Assembly: GCF_014696315.1 (NCBI RefSeq)
Contig: NZ_JACJPX010000026.1
Coordinates: 1-64,000, forward strand
Source: Calothrix membranacea FACHB-236
Lineage (GTDB): Bacteria > Cyanobacteriota > Cyanobacteriia > Cyanobacteriales > Nostocaceae
Length of the DNA: 64,000 nt
Direction of reading: 5' to 3'
The notes under the pieces were generated by a model that made no database searches, was not told the origin of the DNA, and saw nothing but the letters and a program-made list of their open reading frames with translations. The position numbers were made by a program, and so were the translations under genes. Position 1 is the first letter of the stretch. Every line of letters begins with the position of its first letter. Below, one piece after another: positions 49,804 through 58,293 of the stretch.

Positions 49804-50409
49804 CTATTTACCGTTGGGAGTTGGTAAAGGTGTTTTATCGCTATTAGCTACTGGTTGTTTCCACTCGGATATATCGCGGTTGACTGCGTTTTCAAAATCT
49901 GTGGAAACCAACAGAACATCTATATTACCATCGGGTTTTACAGATGGGTCAGCTTGAGCATATAAGAAGCGACGGTTAAAGTTAGTCGTACCTAAAAGCA
50001 ATTGATGGCTTTGCTGATTTTTCAGGGTGATATTAATTGTCGCCTGGGGGTTGTCTAAGCCAAAATCGCCTTTTTGATTAGGCGGGATAGATAAAGAGCG
50101 ATCGCTCTTGCCTTTTACCAACAAATCCATTAAATAAGAAACAATAGCATCATTCGCTGGCTCTGACACCGGTGATTTTAACAACCATTTAGGCGGACTA
50201 TCCTGCGGGTTCCGTTCCACAGCTAAAGAGAGTTTTGCTGTTGTGATTTTCAATGACTGCACATCATCAGCAGTAAAAGCGAAAATCTGCTGCTTTTGAT
50301 CCTTTACTTCCTCACGCTGAGTCGCCCCCCGAATTTCATGGAAATAAACAAAGCTACCCAAACCTAGGGCTAGCAATATCAAAATTAAAGTTGCGCGCGA
50401 AAATTTCAT
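49804..50409 (-). CDS. DUF4340 protein, part of Gld-type transporter operon
   Basis: The 201-residue protein has one N-terminal membrane anchor (TLILILLALGLGSFVYFHEI) and an exported beta-rich domain with DVQSLKITTAKLSLAVER, FGLDNPQATINITLKN and LLGTTNFNRRFLYAQ, the DUF4340 signature. The family commonly follows GldG-like genes, as here. It is thought to assist an ABC-2 transporter; its exact role is unknown. The last codons (SDKTPLPTPNGK) run to a TAG that continues as GGGAGAGAAGGGG. Confidence 0.88.
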   Translation of the reverse strand: MKFSRATLILILLALGLGSFVYFHEIRGATQREEVKDQKQQIFAFTADDVQSLKITTAKLSLAVERNPQDSPPKWLLKSPVSEPANDAIVSYLMDLLVKGKSDRSLSIPPNQKGDFGLDNPQATINITLKNQQSHQLLLGTTNFNRRFLYAQADPSVKPDGNIDVLLVSTDFENAVNRDISEWKQPVANSDKTPLPTPNGK

Positions 50410-50419
50410 GTTTTAATCA

Positions 50420-50568
50420 TTGTGGTAATGGGCATGGGGCATGGGGCATGGGGCATTGGGGGATGAGTAATGAGTAATGAGTAATGAGTAATGAGTAATG
50501 AGTCATGGGTAATGGGAATTTGCCCCTTGTCTCCCTGCCCCCTGCCCCCCTGCCTCTTCCCCAATCCC
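50420..50568. repeat. Heptamer arrays abutting the gldG-like stop
   Basis: GGGCATG units and six ATGAGTA units are followed by CCTGCCC-rich sequence. The minus strand reads TGA then GGGATTGGGG at the gene end, the same junction as at 56692. Confidence 0.88.
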
Positions 50569-52293
50569 TCACCGCCTCCGCCACCAAATCAGAAAGGCGG
50601 ATACTAAGCCAATCAGGGGTAGAAGTAATAAAGATGACAATGTTAATAGATTGGCTTGGGCGGCTGTGATGTTGAGGCGGCGGTTTTTGGCTTCTTTGGG
50701 GCGAATTGATAAAGGTTGTCGATCCTCTTGTTTGCTTAGCCAGGTGACTGAGTTGAGGAAGACATCACCGTTTAATTGCTGTTGAAATAAGCCATCGGTA
50801 GCAAAGTCGGAATTTCCGATGACTACTAACCGGGATTCAGTAGCAGGTTTTTCACCTTGCTGATTGTTTAAAGGTGCAGCAGTTGTAGGAGTTGGTGAAG
50901 GTGTAGCTGTGGGAGTTGGCGAAGGGCTAGCGCTGGGTGTGGGTGAAGTACTAGCTTTGGGTGTCGCTTGTCCTTGGGTTGTGGGTGATGGTAATGGTGA
51001 GGGTGTGGGGTTAGGTTGAGTTGTGGATGGGGCTGGTAGTTTTTTCTCTAAAGCTACGCCTAAAGTTAAAGGCCCTTTCAGGTCTTTATCGGCATTAAAC
51101 TCTAATTTCTCGCTTTGCAGGTCGCTTTCTGCCCAGCTGTTAGGATAAGGTTTGGTTCGCAGCAAGGGTGTAGACTGAACACCAGCTACGGGATTAATTT
51201 GCAACGGTCTTGCTAACCGATAAAAAGAAATATTGTTACCAAATTCTTTAGTAATTGGATGTTGACCGTAGTCTGTAATTATGGGAACTGCTGGCCCTTG
51301 TTTTGCACCTTGTCCAGAAACATCAACTGCTAAACGACTATCTAGTGTCACACCCCACTGTTTCAGCAAGTTATCGAGTTTAGGGTCGGTACCAGGGTCA
51401 ATCATTAGCAGTAAGTTACCGCCACGATTGAGGTATTGTTCTAAAGCTTGAACTTCCCCCTCAAATAGGGCTTCTTTTGGCCCGGCTACTACGACCGCCG
51501 CTGCATCATCAGGTACTTTTGCGGCTTCGGCTAAATTTAAGGGCGAGGTGGTGAAGTTTTTATCAGTTAATCCCTGAATAGCTTGCGACATTCCACTTTC
51601 AGCTGCTGTCAGTTGGTGTTCGCCATGACCTTGAAGAAAGTAAACTTTGGCGGCGTTAGCAGTAGTAATTTGTTGCAGACGATTAGTTAACCTTACTTCT
51701 GAAAGCCTTTCATTTTCCTGATTAACTACTTGTACTAACTGCCTTTTATCTTGATATTCTAAATAAACTTCTCCATAGTCTTTATAACCAAACTTTGTGG
51801 CTAGTCCTGGTCTAGCATCTGGATCGACATACTCAAATTGAAACTTGGAGCTTTGCCGACGATAATTTTCTAGTAAATACCGGTCTTGGGGATTTTGATT
51901 CACATCAAAAATCCAGACTTTAACTGGCTGTGGCAGATTATTTAATAATTCTTGCGATTGGGGTGCTAAGGTAAATAATTGAGTTTCTGTTAAATCTGCC
52001 CGGTAATGGTAGCGGACACCCAAGAAGTTAATTAGCCCTAAAATTACCAATACTGCTAAAGTGGCAACTAAAGCATTAGTACCTGCTTTGGTAGAACGAC
52101 TTCCTAACCATTGATTGTTTTGGCTTTGTAAAATAATCCATATACCAATAACTGCAATTCCGGTAATGAGAAATGCTAAGGAAATTGGACTCCATGATGA
52201 TGAAATTAACCTAGCCGTTAAGCCCGCCACTAAGAAGAATGGGCCTAGCCAAAACAGATATTTCCAAAGTTTATTTTTAGCAACGATTTTCAT
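50569..52293 (-). CDS. GldG-like ABC transporter auxiliary protein
   Basis: The 574-residue protein has membrane helices near 12-55 and 70-90 and again at the C-terminus (LTLSSLLLLPLIGLVSAFLI). A long external GldG domain lies between (RADLTETQLFTLAPQSQELL, PVKVWIFD, YFLQGHGEHQLTAAE, LMIDPGTDPKLDNLLKQWGV, VVIGNSDFATDGLF). A PTPSPLPSPTT-rich insert at about 420-470 is low complexity. In Bacteroidetes the homologue works with GldA/GldF in gliding; in cyanobacteria the operon is conserved but the cargo is unknown. Confidence 0.9.
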   Translation of the reverse strand: MKIVAKNKLWKYLFWLGPFFLVAGLTARLISSSWSPISLAFLITGIAVIGIWIILQSQNNQWLGSRSTKAGTNALVATLAVLVILGLINFLGVRYHYRADLTETQLFTLAPQSQELLNNLPQPVKVWIFDVNQNPQDRYLLENYRRQSSKFQFEYVDPDARPGLATKFGYKDYGEVYLEYQDKRQLVQVVNQENERLSEVRLTNRLQQITTANAAKVYFLQGHGEHQLTAAESGMSQAIQGLTDKNFTTSPLNLAEAAKVPDDAAAVVVAGPKEALFEGEVQALEQYLNRGGNLLLMIDPGTDPKLDNLLKQWGVTLDSRLAVDVSGQGAKQGPAVPIITDYGQHPITKEFGNNISFYRLARPLQINPVAGVQSTPLLRTKPYPNSWAESDLQSEKLEFNADKDLKGPLTLGVALEKKLPAPSTTQPNPTPSPLPSPTTQGQATPKASTSPTPSASPSPTPTATPSPTPTTAAPLNNQQGEKPATESRLVVIGNSDFATDGLFQQQLNGDVFLNSVTWLSKQEDRQPLSIRPKEAKNRRLNITAAQANLLTLSSLLLLPLIGLVSAFLIWWRRR

Positions 52294-52299
52294 GTGAGA

Positions 52300-52435
52300 T
52301 GTTAAGAGTCAAGGGTCAAGAGTTGGAGAGACGCGATTAATCGCGTCTGTACTCAAAGGTCAAATGTTAAGGGTCAAGGGTCAAGAGTTGGGAATTTTGA
52401 CTTTGGACTCTTGACTTTGGACTTTGGACTCTTAT
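52300..52435. repeat. GACTCTTGAC-type repeats with embedded 18-bp palindrome
   Basis: Degenerate aagagtcaagggtcaagagt repeats surround the perfect palindrome gacgcgattaatcgcgtc at 52330-52347 (the third copy in the window), between the permease and gldG-like genes. Confidence 0.8.
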
Positions 52436-53248
52436 TTATTGACGCTGAAAGCGCAGGGCATCAATTGATTGAGATGTCAGGAAGATACCCAGAAAAATGT
52501 AACTGAGAAATAGTAGCAGGGCGCTAGTATCAAAAATGCCTTCGATAAAAGTATTAAAATGTTTGAGTAAAGAGATATAACTCAAGGCTTCGCCAATGGG
52601 GCCGGGGACAGTTCTAGCAATTAAATCAACGAATAACAGTAATAAAATTACTGCAAAAGTGAATACAGCAGAGAGAATTGTACTATCTGTTAACGATGAA
52701 ATAAACATTCCCAAAGATAAAATCGCGGCTGCGAGTAAAATTAATCCTAAATGCCCAAATAAGAGAATGGTTAGTGTCATGGGTGGGTTTGATTGTTGAA
52801 TCACAAACGCTTCCAGCGCCAGCAAGGGTATAACCATTGTGATAAAGAAAGTGATCACGCCCAATAACTTACCAACAGCTACCGCCCAGTTTGTCACTGG
52901 TGACGTAGCTAATAGTTCTAAAGTGCCCCGCTTACGTTCTTCGGCATAAAGTCCCATAGAAAGAATGGGCAATACAAATAATAATAGCCATCCCATTCGG
53001 TCTAAAAATGCCCGTACAAATTCATAGGGAACATCAATTGGTGGTACTGGTACTCCTAATTGTTGTCCTTGTAAATCTAAGGCGGTGATTGTTGGCAAAA
53101 TACCGCTTGGCCCTAGCAAAATCATTACTAAGAATAAGCCGGAAATAAACCAAAATATGCCAGCAATCACATAAACCAAAGGTGATACAAAATAACTCTG
53201 CAATTCTCGGCGATAAATGGCAATAATATTACTCAGTACTATACCCAT
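52436..53248 (-). CDS. ABC-2 type permease (GldF-like)
   Basis: The 270-residue protein has six hydrophobic segments and the ABC-2 signature YRRELQSYFVSPLVYVIAG, LSMGLYAEERKRGTLELLAT and SPVTNWAVAVGKLLGVITFF. It begins directly at the last base of the ATPase gene (TAG stop then ATG on the minus strand, no gap). It forms the membrane channel for the GldA-like ATPase. Confidence 0.92.
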   Translation of the reverse strand: MGIVLSNIIAIYRRELQSYFVSPLVYVIAGIFWFISGLFLVMILLGPSGILPTITALDLQGQQLGVPVPPIDVPYEFVRAFLDRMGWLLLFVLPILSMGLYAEERKRGTLELLATSPVTNWAVAVGKLLGVITFFITMVIPLLALEAFVIQQSNPPMTLTILLFGHLGLILLAAAILSLGMFISSLTDSTILSAVFTFAVILLLLFVDLIARTVPGPIGEALSYISLLKHFNTFIEGIFDTSALLLFLSYIFLGIFLTSQSIDALRFQRQ

Positions 53249-54253
53249 CTACGCTGCTTCTCCTTCTTTGGGGGCTGAGTCTTGGATAGATTCTAAATTT
53301 TTTTCTTCTGTTGTTAACTGCAAAAACACATCTTCTAGGGTAGCGCTGACACGCCGCATTTCATGTAATGCAAATCCCGCACGGACTATTGTGGCAGCAA
53401 TATCTTTTCCTGGTTCGGTTCCTGGTTGCGATATTACTCGTAAATAGGCGCGGTTTGCTGACACTGGGTGATGACTCCCAGACGTAGGAATTGATTCTAC
53501 CAGACTCACGCCTGAGATGTTTTGCAATACTTGTTTTGCTAGGCTAGCTTCACCTTCAATTTCCAATTCATACCCAGAGCCACCTGTCAACTGTGTCATG
53601 AGATTTTCTGGTGTATTAGTGGCGACGACTTTACCACGATTAATAATGGCAACGCGGCTACAAGTCATGCTCACTTCTGGGAGAATGTGGGTGGAAAGAA
53701 TGATGGTATGAGTGCCGGCGAGGCTTTTAATTAAATTCCGCACCTCAATGATTTGCCGGGGGTCAAGTCCTACCGTCGGTTCATCTAAAATAATCGCTGG
53801 TGGATCGTGGACGATCGCCTGAGCAATCCCCACTCTTTGACGGTATCCTTTAGACAGTTTGCGGATCAGTACCTTGCGCTTATCTTCTAAATTACAACGA
53901 GCGATCGCAGCTTTTACTTTATGATTGCGATCGCCTGCGGATACTCCTTTAATTCTGGCCACAAAATGCAAAAACCCCTCCACCGTCATATCTGGATATA
54001 ACGGCGGGGTTTCTGGTAAATAACCAATTCGTTGGCGCACAGATAGAGAATTCTCATGGACATCAAAGCCTGCAATCTTCGCTGTCCCCTTCGTTGCGGG
54101 TAAATAACCAGCTAAAATTCGCATAGTGGTAGTTTTACCAGCACCATTCGGGCCTAAAAACCCTAAAATCTCCCCAGGTTCGACATTAAAAGTCACATCA
54201 GTAATCGCTGGAGTCGAACCGTATATTTTACTTAAATGCTCAACTTCAATCAT
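53249..54253 (-). CDS. ABC transporter ATPase (GldA-like)
   Basis: The 334-residue ATPase has Walker A GPNGAGKTTTMRILAG, Q-loop YLPETPPLYPDM, signature LSKGYRQRVGIAQA, Walker B AIILDEPTVGLDP and H-loop ILSTHILPE, followed by a ~100-residue C-terminal domain with GYELEIEGEASLAKQ. It heads the four-gene GldA-GldF-GldG-DUF4340 operon. The motifs are intact. Confidence 0.94.
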   Translation of the reverse strand: MIEVEHLSKIYGSTPAITDVTFNVEPGEILGFLGPNGAGKTTTMRILAGYLPATKGTAKIAGFDVHENSLSVRQRIGYLPETPPLYPDMTVEGFLHFVARIKGVSAGDRNHKVKAAIARCNLEDKRKVLIRKLSKGYRQRVGIAQAIVHDPPAIILDEPTVGLDPRQIIEVRNLIKSLAGTHTIILSTHILPEVSMTCSRVAIINRGKVVATNTPENLMTQLTGGSGYELEIEGEASLAKQVLQNISGVSLVESIPTSGSHHPVSANRAYLRVISQPGTEPGKDIAATIVRAGFALHEMRRVSATLEDVFLQLTTEEKNLESIQDSAPKEGEAA

Positions 54254-54325
54254 CAGTCTCAGGCGATCGCGATTTTATAGAATACCCAACAATCTTAGAT
54301 CACCATGTTTTGATTGCAAGCATTA

Positions 54326-54446
54326 AGGGAACTCCAAAAAATAAATTATTCCGTTTAAGTCGTTGACTGTTGACGGTTCACAGTTAACAGTCAACGGTCA
54401 ACCGTGAACAATAGCAATGGAATGTTTTTTGTACTTGGAAGTCCCT
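54326..54446. mobile_element. MITE-like element with imperfect inverted ends
   Basis: The left end (54326-54352, beginning AAGGGAACTCCA) and right end (54419-54446, ending TGGAAGTCCCT) are inverted imperfect copies. The centre is gttgactgttgacggttcac facing its approximate complement, giving a 121-bp hairpin with no coding capacity. Confidence 0.55.
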
Positions 54447-54583
54447 AAATGGGGATGAGGGGGAATAAGCTATCCATCGTGAGGACGGTTGACAGTTGAC
54501 AGCCCTGATTAGTAGTTATGCAATTTATAAGCGCACTAGCTTAACCATTTAATTTGCTCATTGAGGCTGCAGGGGGGTATGGA

Positions 54584-54864
54584 ATAGAGAATGCGATCGC
54601 ATTGGTGACCAACCAGATCAGGTTGTCTACCAACGAGGGCTCATCCATAGAGAATGCGATCACATTGGTGACCAACCAGATCGGGTTGTCTATCAATGAG
54701 GGCTCATCCATAGAGAACTAGATCACATTGGTGACCAACCAGATCGGGTTGTCTATCAATGAGGGCTCATCCATAGAGAACTAGATCGCATTGGTGACCA
54801 ACCAGATCGGGTTGTCTATCAATGAGGGCTCATTCATAGAGAACTAGATCACATTGGTGACCAA
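54584..54864. repeat. 63-bp tandem repeat, four full copies plus a partial fifth
   Basis: Units start at 54584, 54647, 54710, 54773 and 54836, each beginning ATAGAGAA. Copies 2 to 5 differ from each other at only a few positions. The first copy contains a HIP1 site (GCGATCGC) that is mutated in later copies. The 63-bp period is a multiple of three, but stop codons in most copies close all long frames. Confidence 0.95.
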
Positions 54865-55395
54865 GGTTTTTTGATGACAACACGATTATTTCAGTTAATT
54901 TACTGAAGTACAATATTTGATAAAAGCAATAGAAGGGTGCGTTACGCTATCGCTAACGCACGCTACAGTTTTTCCAGAAATCAATTTGGATTGCTATATA
55001 TTGTGACTTTTATTACGTTTTAGATTCACACAAGTTTATCTTTATTTAACTAAAACCTATCATTAGCTAGTTAATTATGATTGTAAAACCTGTATTTCAT
55101 CATAAAAAACGCAGCTATTTATTTAATCAAATTGCTTAAGCATCTGACAAAAGGTAATTAAGTAAAATTTTGATAATTAGTAATGATTATCATGTTAAAT
55201 AAGTTGCTAATTATGCCATAATTATGTTGATGCATTAAGCAAAATATAAGTAAATCGTTGTTATAGCTTCTGTGGAGAAAGCCTATATCGTGACATTGGG
55301 AAAAGATGCTTAATTTTTCTATTGCCAATCGGTTAATTTTTCTAGAGGTAATGGAATTAAAGAGCTAGCTAATGTTAATAGAAAACTAACCTCTG
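54865..55395. other. AT-rich intergenic region upstream of the Crp/Fnr gene
   Basis: It contains the palindrome with GTGCGTTA arms at 54937-54961, related in inverted orientation to 32801-32823. The remaining roughly 430 bp are AT-rich with no gene seen. Confidence 0.55.
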
Positions 55396-56109
55396 ATGCA
55401 ACCGGAAAATCAGCTACTTGGGGCTTTACCACCCGATATATATGAACGCCTTGCTTCTCACTTTAAGTTAGTTTCTCTCCCAACTCAGGAAGTTATTTGC
55501 GAAGTAGCTGAACCAATCGATTATGCCTATTTTCCTCATTATGGTGTAATTTCTTTACTAGCCACTATGGATGACGGTGCAACAGTCGAAGTAGCCTTGG
55601 TGAGTCAGGAAGGTATGGTAGGTCTACCTGTAATTTTGGGAGACAATATTTCATCAATGCGAGCAATAGTGCAAGTTCCAGGCGAGGCGATGCGGATTAA
55701 CGCAGATATACTTAAAGCGGAGTTTTTCCAAGGTGGGCCTTTGCAAAACCTGCTACTCCGCTACGTACAAGCTGTATTAATAGAATTAGCGCAAGGCGCG
55801 GCTTGTAACCGTCTCCATAGTTTAGACAAGCGCCTAGCCAGATGGCTGCTAAAAATTGCCGATCGCATGGAATCTGAAGAGTTTCCTTTAACCCAAGAAT
55901 TTATCGCCCAAATGCTAGGTGTCAGGCGTGCTGGTGTAAGTGTCGCGGCTGCTACTCTCAGCCAATCAGGAATCATCAGCTACAATCGCGGACATATTAG
56001 CATCTTAGATAGGAAAGGTTTAGAAGCAGCTTCTTGTGAGTGTTACCAGGTGGTAAAAGACGAATTTACGCGATTATTCGGAAACTTGCCACATCAAGAA
56101 GATAGATAA
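55396..56109 (+). CDS. Crp/Fnr-family transcription regulator
   Basis: The 237-residue protein has a cyclic-nucleotide-binding-like beta roll (LPTQEVICEVAEPIDYAYFP, VSQEGMVGLPVILGD) and a winged helix (PLTQEFIAQMLGVRRAGVSV, GIISYNRGHISILDRKGLEA). The cAMP-binding Glu/Arg pair is not evident, and there is no Fnr cysteine cluster, so the ligand is uncertain. It stands alone before a CheY-like gene. Confidence 0.92.
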   Translation: MQPENQLLGALPPDIYERLASHFKLVSLPTQEVICEVAEPIDYAYFPHYGVISLLATMDDGATVEVALVSQEGMVGLPVILGDNISSMRAIVQVPGEAMRINADILKAEFFQGGPLQNLLLRYVQAVLIELAQGAACNRLHSLDKRLARWLLKIADRMESEEFPLTQEFIAQMLGVRRAGVSVAAATLSQSGIISYNRGHISILDRKGLEAASCECYQVVKDEFTRLFGNLPHQEDR

Positions 56110-56283
56110 ATCTATATAAATAGACAGATAAATATGTTTACATTTGTATGTACGAAACCGGACAGACGACATGATGTAACTTTATCTAATCTTTATATGA
56201 ATGGCAGATAAATCATATATAGCTCATCACGTAGTTTTAATACGGTTGCTAATCCCAGTTTTTAAATTTAACTAAGTCGAATC

Positions 56284-56694
56284 ATGTATAAGAAACCTAT
56301 TTCATTTCAGGGTTTAAGATTAGTAGTTGTTGATGATGATCCTGATACTATTAAGCTTTTGGGTATTTTGTTTGAATTAGAAGGAGCAGAAGTAAAGACA
56401 GCGACATCAGTGAAACAGGCTATAGAAATCTTTTCATTCTTCCAACCAGATATTCTGATTAGTGATATTTGCTTACCAGATGAAGATGGCTATTCTCTCA
56501 TCAAAAAAGTCAGAAAACTTGACGCACAGACAGGGAGAAGAACTCCGGCGATCGCATTTAGCGCTGATGTCACAGATGACGATCGCAGAAATGCATATTT
56601 GGCTGGTTATCAAAGGTATCTTCACAAGCCATTTAACTTAGATGTATTAGCAGGAACTGTTGCTGATTTAGCAGGAATTTCGCAGTGTGCGTGA
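56284..56694 (+). CDS. Single-domain response regulator
   Basis: The 136-residue receiver has LVVVDDDPDTIKLL (acidic pocket), DILISDICLPDEDG (phosphoacceptor Asp), AIAFSADV and YLHKPFNLD (conserved Lys). It has no output domain. The TGA stop is directly followed by GGGATTGGGGATTGGGG. Confidence 0.93.
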   Translation: MYKKPISFQGLRLVVVDDDPDTIKLLGILFELEGAEVKTATSVKQAIEIFSFFQPDILISDICLPDEDGYSLIKKVRKLDAQTGRRTPAIAFSADVTDDDRRNAYLAGYQRYLHKPFNLDVLAGTVADLAGISQCA

Positions 56695-56767
56695 GGGATT
56701 GGGGATTGGGGACTGGGGACTGGAGACTGGGGAATAACTTTTGACTCTTGACTCTTGACTCTTGACT
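56695..56767 (+). repeat. Heptamer array after the response regulator
   Basis: GGGGATT/GGGGACT units begin at the stop codon and pass into GACTCTT units at 56742-56767. Confidence 0.9.
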
Positions 56768-56768
56768 C

Positions 56769-57950
56769 TTATGATTTCTTCCGCTTTTTTCTAGCTGCGT
56801 CTCGGACTTGTTGATTGAGTAAGTAGCCAAAGCCGGCTGTTTCTAAACGGGTGACGAATTCTTCACGGGAGTTACCTAGGGCTTTAGCGGTTGCGTCGAT
56901 GTTCCAGTTGTATAAGTGTAATTGACTGAGTAAATAGACACGGCGGGTTTGGGCGGCGGAAAGGCGGTAAGTTTTGAGATATTCTAGTTCGCCATCTTCA
57001 CGAATAATTGCTTCGCCAATATGGTTTTCTTCCTTGGGAAGCAGACTAGTGATAAAACGTTGGAGTACAAACGGCCCCATTGTATAAACTCGCTGGGAAT
57101 TTAGGGGACGTTGTAGTAAGCCTTCCGCCATGAAGCCTTGAAAAGCAGCCCAATCGGATCGCATTTGCGCGATCGCATTTCTCAAATCTGCCAAGCTGTT
57201 AATTTTAGAATCATCTACAGACAAATCCATAGGAAATGGCTTGTCAAACATCATGCTGTATTCGTAAATTAACTCGCCGTAGAAGTCTTCTAGTAAACTG
57301 GTGTGCAAAGCCCGGTAATCTTCTGGGGTAGGAACGACAAAAGCCGATGCTAAAGTCTCAGCTACAAATACCAACACCCCAACTTGTCGGGGATGAATCT
57401 CAAACACCCGCAAAGCATCTTCCAACCCCGCTATATAACGTCCACTGAAGGACATTTCATAGCGTGAACCCAGCCCATGAGATAGAGAATACTTAGAATA
57501 CTCACTCCAAGCAATATCTGGCCCTGAAAAAAACAGCGAGAGAAAACCTTCCATAGCCAAATGCAGAGGTAACAATCGCAGTTGATTCTTAGCTTCCCGC
57601 TTCGCCATGCGATGCATTAACCGCACACTTGCACAACCACAGTCTAAACGCTTTCCATCCGGCTTGAGCATTTGTCCGCCAAAAGCGGCGATGGGGCTAC
57701 CGTCATCACTCCAAGAAACTACCAAGCCGTGAGGTACATAGGAGTAGTATTTTAGTCCTGGTTCTGTGATTTTATCTTCTAACGAAACCACCGCTATGTC
57801 TTCGTGATAATCACGCTGCACTAAACGTAAGTCTCCGCGCACCTGACGACGCAATAGGGGGACAATCCGCACAGCACCGCGTATCTGGGATGGTGCAATT
57901 TCCAATCCTTTTAAAGAGATATCTGTTAATAATTGCTGTTTGGTAGCCAT
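56769..57950 (-). CDS. ARPP-2-like protein with C-terminal helix-turn-helix
   Basis: The 393-residue soluble protein starts IRGAVRIVPLLRRQVRGDLR and continues YSYVPHGLVVSWSDDGSPIA with AAFGGQML. From memory this resembles the ARPP-2 domain family, but I cannot verify that here. The C-terminal 55 residues (LHLYNWNIDATAKALGNSRE, then FVTRLETAGFGYLL and a basic RDAARKKRKKS tail) look like a Fis-type helix-turn-helix. It starts 4 bp after the stop of the repeat ORF and is the third unit of the vWA operon. It may be a nucleic-acid-linked partner of the vWA protein. The function is not established. Confidence 0.6.
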   Translation of the reverse strand: MATKQQLLTDISLKGLEIAPSQIRGAVRIVPLLRRQVRGDLRLVQRDYHEDIAVVSLEDKITEPGLKYYSYVPHGLVVSWSDDGSPIAAFGGQMLKPDGKRLDCGCASVRLMHRMAKREAKNQLRLLPLHLAMEGFLSLFFSGPDIAWSEYSKYSLSHGLGSRYEMSFSGRYIAGLEDALRVFEIHPRQVGVLVFVAETLASAFVVPTPEDYRALHTSLLEDFYGELIYEYSMMFDKPFPMDLSVDDSKINSLADLRNAIAQMRSDWAAFQGFMAEGLLQRPLNSQRVYTMGPFVLQRFITSLLPKEENHIGEAIIREDGELEYLKTYRLSAAQTRRVYLLSQLHLYNWNIDATAKALGNSREEFVTRLETAGFGYLLNQQVRDAARKKRKKS

Positions 57951-57954
57951 AAGA

Positions 57955-58293
57955 TTAAGGGGAATGGGAAATGGGGAAGGGGGAATGGGGAAAACTGGTG
58001 TGATGGTGTAGGGTAAAGTACTTGAGATGGTTGGTGGTGCGTTGCGCTACGCGACAACACACCCTACTCTCCTCTTCTTTGCGCCTCTGCGCCTCTGCGT
58101 GAGACAAAAAAGCCGCAATCTTCAGCCTCAAAGGTGCAACATTTAAGCTCAAAGCCGCAACTTCCAGCCTCAAAGGTGCAACGTTCCAGCTAAAAGCCGC
58201 AACCTTCAGCCTCAAAGGTGCAACTTCCGAGAAAAAACCTGCAACTTCCACCTTCAAAAGCTCACCTTCCGCCTTCAAAGCTGCAAGCTTCAT
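57955..58293 (-). CDS. Short ORF made of 14-residue repeats, coupled between two genes
   Basis: The 112-codon frame opens with ATG overlapping the vWA stop (ATGA) and closes 4 bp before the next gene start. Its first part is built from a 14-residue repeat (VAPLRLKVAAF, VAPLRLEVAAL, VAPLRLKIAAF with spacer residues) encoded by a 42-bp tandem repeat. The second half (SHAEAQRRKEEE then HSPFPISHSP) is translated dispersed repeat. It may be a true repeat protein, a coupling peptide that delivers ribosomes to the downstream gene, or an accident of repeat invasion. Confidence 0.45.
   Translation of the reverse strand: MKLAALKAEGELLKVEVAGFFSEVAPLRLKVAAFSWNVAPLRLEVAALSLNVAPLRLKIAAFLSHAEAQRRKEEESRVCCRVAQRTTNHLKYFTLHHHTSFPHSPFPISHSP
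58109..58293. repeat. 42-bp tandem repeat, about 4.4 copies
   Basis: Units start exactly at 58109, 58151, 58193, 58235 and 58277 and begin aaagccgcaa (diverging to aaacctgcaa and aaagctgcaa). The period is a multiple of three and the frame is open through all units on the minus strand. Confidence 0.93.

Noticed and set aside
54584-54864. CRISPR array or coding repeat protein
   Set aside because: The whole 63-bp unit is repeated, leaving no spacers, and TAG/TGA codons interrupt every long frame in most copies.
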